A stretch of DNA of 8,188 bases from Thermoplasmata archaeon (lineage in GTDB: Archaea; Thermoplasmatota; Thermoplasmata; Lutacidiplasmatales; UBA184). The translations under genes and the position numbers were made by a program. Positions 6,159-8,188 of the stretch are shown in pieces (the first letter of the stretch is position 1; every line of letters starts with the position of its first letter). The notes under the pieces were generated by a model, which had not been told where the DNA came from, did not search any database, and was given only the letters and a program-made list of their open reading frames with translations. The DNA lies in the NCBI GenBank assembly GCA_030038885.1, contig JASHQY010000090.1:1-8188 (forward strand), in the 5' to 3' direction.

Positions 6159-7439
6159 TCACGAGGTCGCGGGTGCACGCGGGGCGGATCTCCCCCACGT
6201 TCGAATGCCGTGCGACAATAGGAGCGGGAGGTTCATCATCGCGGAGCCCACGCCCGCCACCACGAAGGTCCAATCGATGCCGTAGAGCACGACCAGGACT
6301 CCCCCGACCGCCAGTCCGGCGGGAATCATCGCGAAGCTACCGGCCTCGTCCGTCGCGAAGAACCGCCCCAGGTACTCGTCCGGCACGGTGCGCTGGACCC
6401 CGACCAGCCACAGGGTGTTGCCGACGGACAGTCCCAATCCACCGGCAAGCGAGAGGGCCACCGCCCACGGAAGCGAGTCCACCCACGCGAGCCCGACGAC
6501 GAACGCCCCGGTGGCCGTCCAGGAGATCGGCACCCAGATGCCGGGCTTCCGCTCGAGGTGGATCCGCGCGGGAAGGATCGCCCCGATCGCGAACCCCGCC
6601 GTCGATGCGGCGACGAGGAACGCGTAGCCCGTGGCGCCCTGGTGGAGTGCGTTCCCCGCGTAGATCACCGTGAATCCACCCCACATCGTGAGGAAGAAGT
6701 TCGCGCCCATCGCGGTCAGCGTGATGAGGAGCAGCACCGGCTGAGAACGAAGGTACCGAAGGCCGTCCCCCACTTCGCGCAGCAGGGACGAACGCCGGGC
6801 CTCGGGGTGGGTCGGCTCGGTGGAGCCGAGCCCGATGACCATGAGAAAGATCATAGTCGCCGACACGGCGAACGTCGCCGCATTGATCGCGAGCCCGACC
6901 GCCGCCCCCACGGTCACCAGCACGAGCCCCCCCACGGGGCTCCCCGCGAACTGCGCGATCGTGCTGCCGCCCTGGAGGAGCCCGTTGCCGTCCGCCAGGT
7001 CCTCCGACCGCAGGATCCGGGGGATCGACGCGTTGGTGGCCGGGCGGAAGACCGTGCTGAAGGTCGCGACGACGAACACGGCGGCGATCAGCGTGACGAG
7101 GCTGACGCCGTAGAGGAGCACGAAGATCGCCAGTCCGCCGAAGGTGATCGCCCGAGCGACGTCGCAGGCGATCATGAGCCGCCGTCGGTCGAGTCGATCG
7201 ATCAGGGCTCCCGCGAGGAGGCCGAATCCGAGCGTCGGGAGGAACTGGACGATCCCGAGGATCGAGATCGCGATCGCCGAGTGCGTGGCCGCATAGACGA
7301 GCCACACGATGATGATCGATCCGATCGCGGTGCCCGCGGCCGACGTGAGCGACCCGACCCACAGGCGAGCGAAGTTGCGGTCGCGCAGCACCCGCAGGGG
7401 GCCGGCGGGAGCGGTCGGAGTCGCTGCGTCGGACGGCAC
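6159..7439 (-). CDS. Major facilitator superfamily transporter (MFS_3 / EntS-type exporter)
   Basis: This 426-residue integral membrane protein has the usual length and about twelve hydrophobic segments of MFS carriers. After a short polar N-terminus, RNFARLWVGSLTSAAGTAIG (21-40) opens helix 1 in the way typical of the MFS_3 branch. The loop GALIDRLDRRRLMIACDVAR (77-96) is the MFS motif A between helices 2 and 3. The central cytoplasmic loop (about 204-232) and the VPDEYLGRFFATDEA stretch (362-376) are also as expected for this branch. Family members export siderophores, drugs or other small molecules by proton antiport; the substrate here is unknown. GTG 7439 is chosen because a TATA-like box lies about 28 bp upstream and it gives a normal-length protein. 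The frame is open back to 7787, but that 116-residue extension is low-complexity, Arg/Pro-rich and unlike a transporter. It ends tail to tail with the Fic remnant. Confidence 0.9.
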   Translation of the reverse strand: MPSDAATPTAPAGPLRVLRDRNFARLWVGSLTSAAGTAIGSIIIVWLVYAATHSAIAISILGIVQFLPTLGFGLLAGALIDRLDRRRLMIACDVARAITFGGLAIFVLLYGVSLVTLIAAVFVVATFSTVFRPATNASIPRILRSEDLADGNGLLQGGSTIAQFAGSPVGGLVLVTVGAAVGLAINAATFAVSATMIFLMVIGLGSTEPTHPEARRSSLLREVGDGLRYLRSQPVLLLITLTAMGANFFLTMWGGFTVIYAGNALHQGATGYAFLVAASTAGFAIGAILPARIHLERKPGIWVPISWTATGAFVVGLAWVDSLPWAVALSLAGGLGLSVGNTLWLVGVQRTVPDEYLGRFFATDEAGSFAMIPAGLAVGGVLVVLYGIDWTFVVAGVGSAMMNLPLLLSHGIRTWGRSAPRAPATS

Positions 7440-7464
7440 GGCCCGGACCGCTGGCCGGCCGGAC

Positions 7465-7470
7465 TCAAAG
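7465..7470 (-). promoter_or_regulatory. TATA-like box of the MFS gene
   Basis: On the minus strand CTTTGA is an AT-rich island centred about 28 bp before GTG 7439. The spacing suggests a leaderless or nearly leaderless mRNA and supports the short start over the longer open frame. Confidence 0.4.
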
Positions 7471-7841
7471 GGTTGCCCGTCCGCGCTTGGGAATCCCAGG
7501 TCTTCGGTGCGGAACCGGGCCGCCTTCGTCGGATTCTCGGCCGGAATCCGGAGGTCCGTGCCCGCACCACTCTCGTGCTCGAAGTGCTCCTCTGGGGTGG
7601 GCAGAGCCCACGCACGTCCGTCCCGACCCCGACCGGAAACGTGGAACCGAGAACACCGCGAGCCGCTGCTCAGGGTCACCCGCGCGGGCGGCCGCACTCC
7701 CTTGCGGGGTGAGACTCCCCGCATTCGGAGGGAGGCAGCCCTTGGACGAGGTCCGGGCGGTCCGCAGGGGGTTCTTGCATACCTCAACTCGGGTGACGGA
7801 GGTGGGGTGGAGGAATCCTCTGAACTCCCGGCGCCTCAGTC

Positions 7842-7847
7842 TAAATT
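7842..7847 (+). promoter_or_regulatory. TATA-like box of the MDR gene
   Basis: TAAATT is centred about 25 bp before ATG 7870 and stands out from the GC-rich flanks. No Shine-Dalgarno sequence follows. It is one of the clearest boxes in the window. Confidence 0.55.
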
Positions 7848-7869
7848 GCCCGATGGTTTGCGGGCTTCG

Positions 7870-8188
7870 ATGAAGGCCGCCGTCGTGCGCGCACGCGGGC
7901 AATCGCCAGCCTACCTCGACTTTCCCGCGCCATCCCCCCACCCGGGAGAGTCCTTGCTCCGCATCGCCACCTCGGCGCTCAGCCGGACCACCAAGAGCAG
8001 GGCGTCCGGAGCCCACTACGGTTCCCCCTCGGACTTTCCGTTCGTCGCGGGGGTCGATGGCGTGGGTCGGCGGGAGGATGGGACCCGGGTCTACTTCGTG
8101 TTCCCCCGACCCCCGTACGGCAGCTTGGCGGAGCAGACCGTGGTGGACGCGAACCGTTGCCTCCCGGTGCCCAGCACCTTGACGGACG
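7870..8188 (+). CDS. MDR-superfamily oxidoreductase (quinone oxidoreductase / zinc-type alcohol dehydrogenase), N-terminal part
   Basis: The first 106 codons are visible before the right edge cuts the gene. The start MKAAVVRARGQSPAYLDFPA, the following GESLLRIATSALSRTTKSRASG segment and FPFVAGVDGVGRREDGTRVYF (GxDGxG turn) are the N-terminal GroES-like domain of medium-chain dehydrogenase/reductases. PPYGSLAEQTVVDANRCLPVP then matches the 'G(S/A)xAE' region. Such enzymes reduce quinones, enones or aldehydes with NAD(P)H bound by a later Rossmann domain, which lies outside the window. The catalytic-zinc Cys of classical alcohol dehydrogenases is replaced by Ser in SALSRTTKSRASG, so a zinc-free quinone-oxidoreductase-like enzyme is more likely. 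ATG 7870 is supported by the TATA-like TAAATT about 25 bp upstream. Confidence 0.85.
   Translation, partial: MKAAVVRARGQSPAYLDFPAPSPHPGESLLRIATSALSRTTKSRASGAHYGSPSDFPFVAGVDGVGRREDGTRVYFVFPRPPYGSLAEQTVVDANRCLPVPSTLTD

Larger units (their letters stand above)
7440..7869. other. Divergent intergenic region between MFS and MDR genes
   Basis: This 430-bp spacer lies between two divergent genes. It holds both TATA-like boxes (7465-7470 minus, 7842-7847 plus) and a perfect 7-bp hairpin, TGCGGGG/CCCCGCA (7703-7709/7717-7723, loop 7 nt). Open frames cross it on both strands, but their translations are Arg/Pro/Ser-rich with no recognisable domain, as expected from high GC. The length leaves room for regulatory sites or a small RNA, but I cannot support one. 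Confidence 0.5.

Noticed and set aside
7440..7787. A 116-residue N-terminal extension of the MFS transporter
   Set aside because: The extension is Arg/Pro-rich, would contain the TATA-like promoter at 7465-7470, and makes the protein too long for the family.
7755..7810. Possible tRNA-like stretch in the divergent spacer
   Set aside because: I could not find a T-loop GGTTCRANTCC sequence or a foldable acceptor stem.

Overview
This GC-rich window most likely comes from an archaeon, possibly a non-halophilic, soil-type Thermoplasmatota; the phylum is a guess. The main reason is promoter layout. Five intact genes and one broken gene each have an AT-rich, TATA-like hexamer or heptamer centred about 25-28 bp upstream of the chosen start codon, with no Shine-Dalgarno sequence between. 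This is the pattern expected of archaeal leaderless transcripts. It also fixes two GTG starts, for the cyclase and the MFS transporter, that the longest open frames would miss. The proteins lack the strongly acidic composition of haloarchaea.

Layout, left to right: the 3' end of a probable M14-type zinc carboxypeptidase (+, cut by the left edge); a small DUF4242/SCO4226-like nickel-binding protein (+); a complete M19 renal-dipeptidase-type metallopeptidase (-), tail to tail with DUF4242; a divergent promoter region; a 653-residue class III nucleotidyl cyclase fused to a FlgO/TolB-N-like domain and TPR-type helical repeats (+); a DadA-like FAD-dependent amine/amino-acid oxidoreductase (+); a frameshifted and truncated Fic-family gene (+) whose promoter is bracketed by a 15-bp inverted repeat; an MFS_3-type exporter (-), tail to tail with the Fic remnant; a 430-bp divergent spacer; and the 5' end of an MDR-superfamily (quinone oxidoreductase/zinc-type alcohol dehydrogenase) protein (+, cut by the right edge).

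The carboxypeptidase, dipeptidase and D-amino-acid-dehydrogenase-like flavoprotein would fit peptide and (D-)amino-acid scavenging. They have separate promoters and mixed strands, so this is a neighbourhood theme and not an operon. The cyclase suggests cyclic-nucleotide signalling. The least ordinary spot is the Fic remnant. It has lost the whole catalytic Fic core but keeps an N-terminal piece with a TNRIEG sequence matching the class II inhibitory motif, and its leaderless promoter sits inside a near-perfect inverted repeat that looks like an operator. I see no tRNA, rRNA, CRISPR array, insertion sequence or complete defence system.
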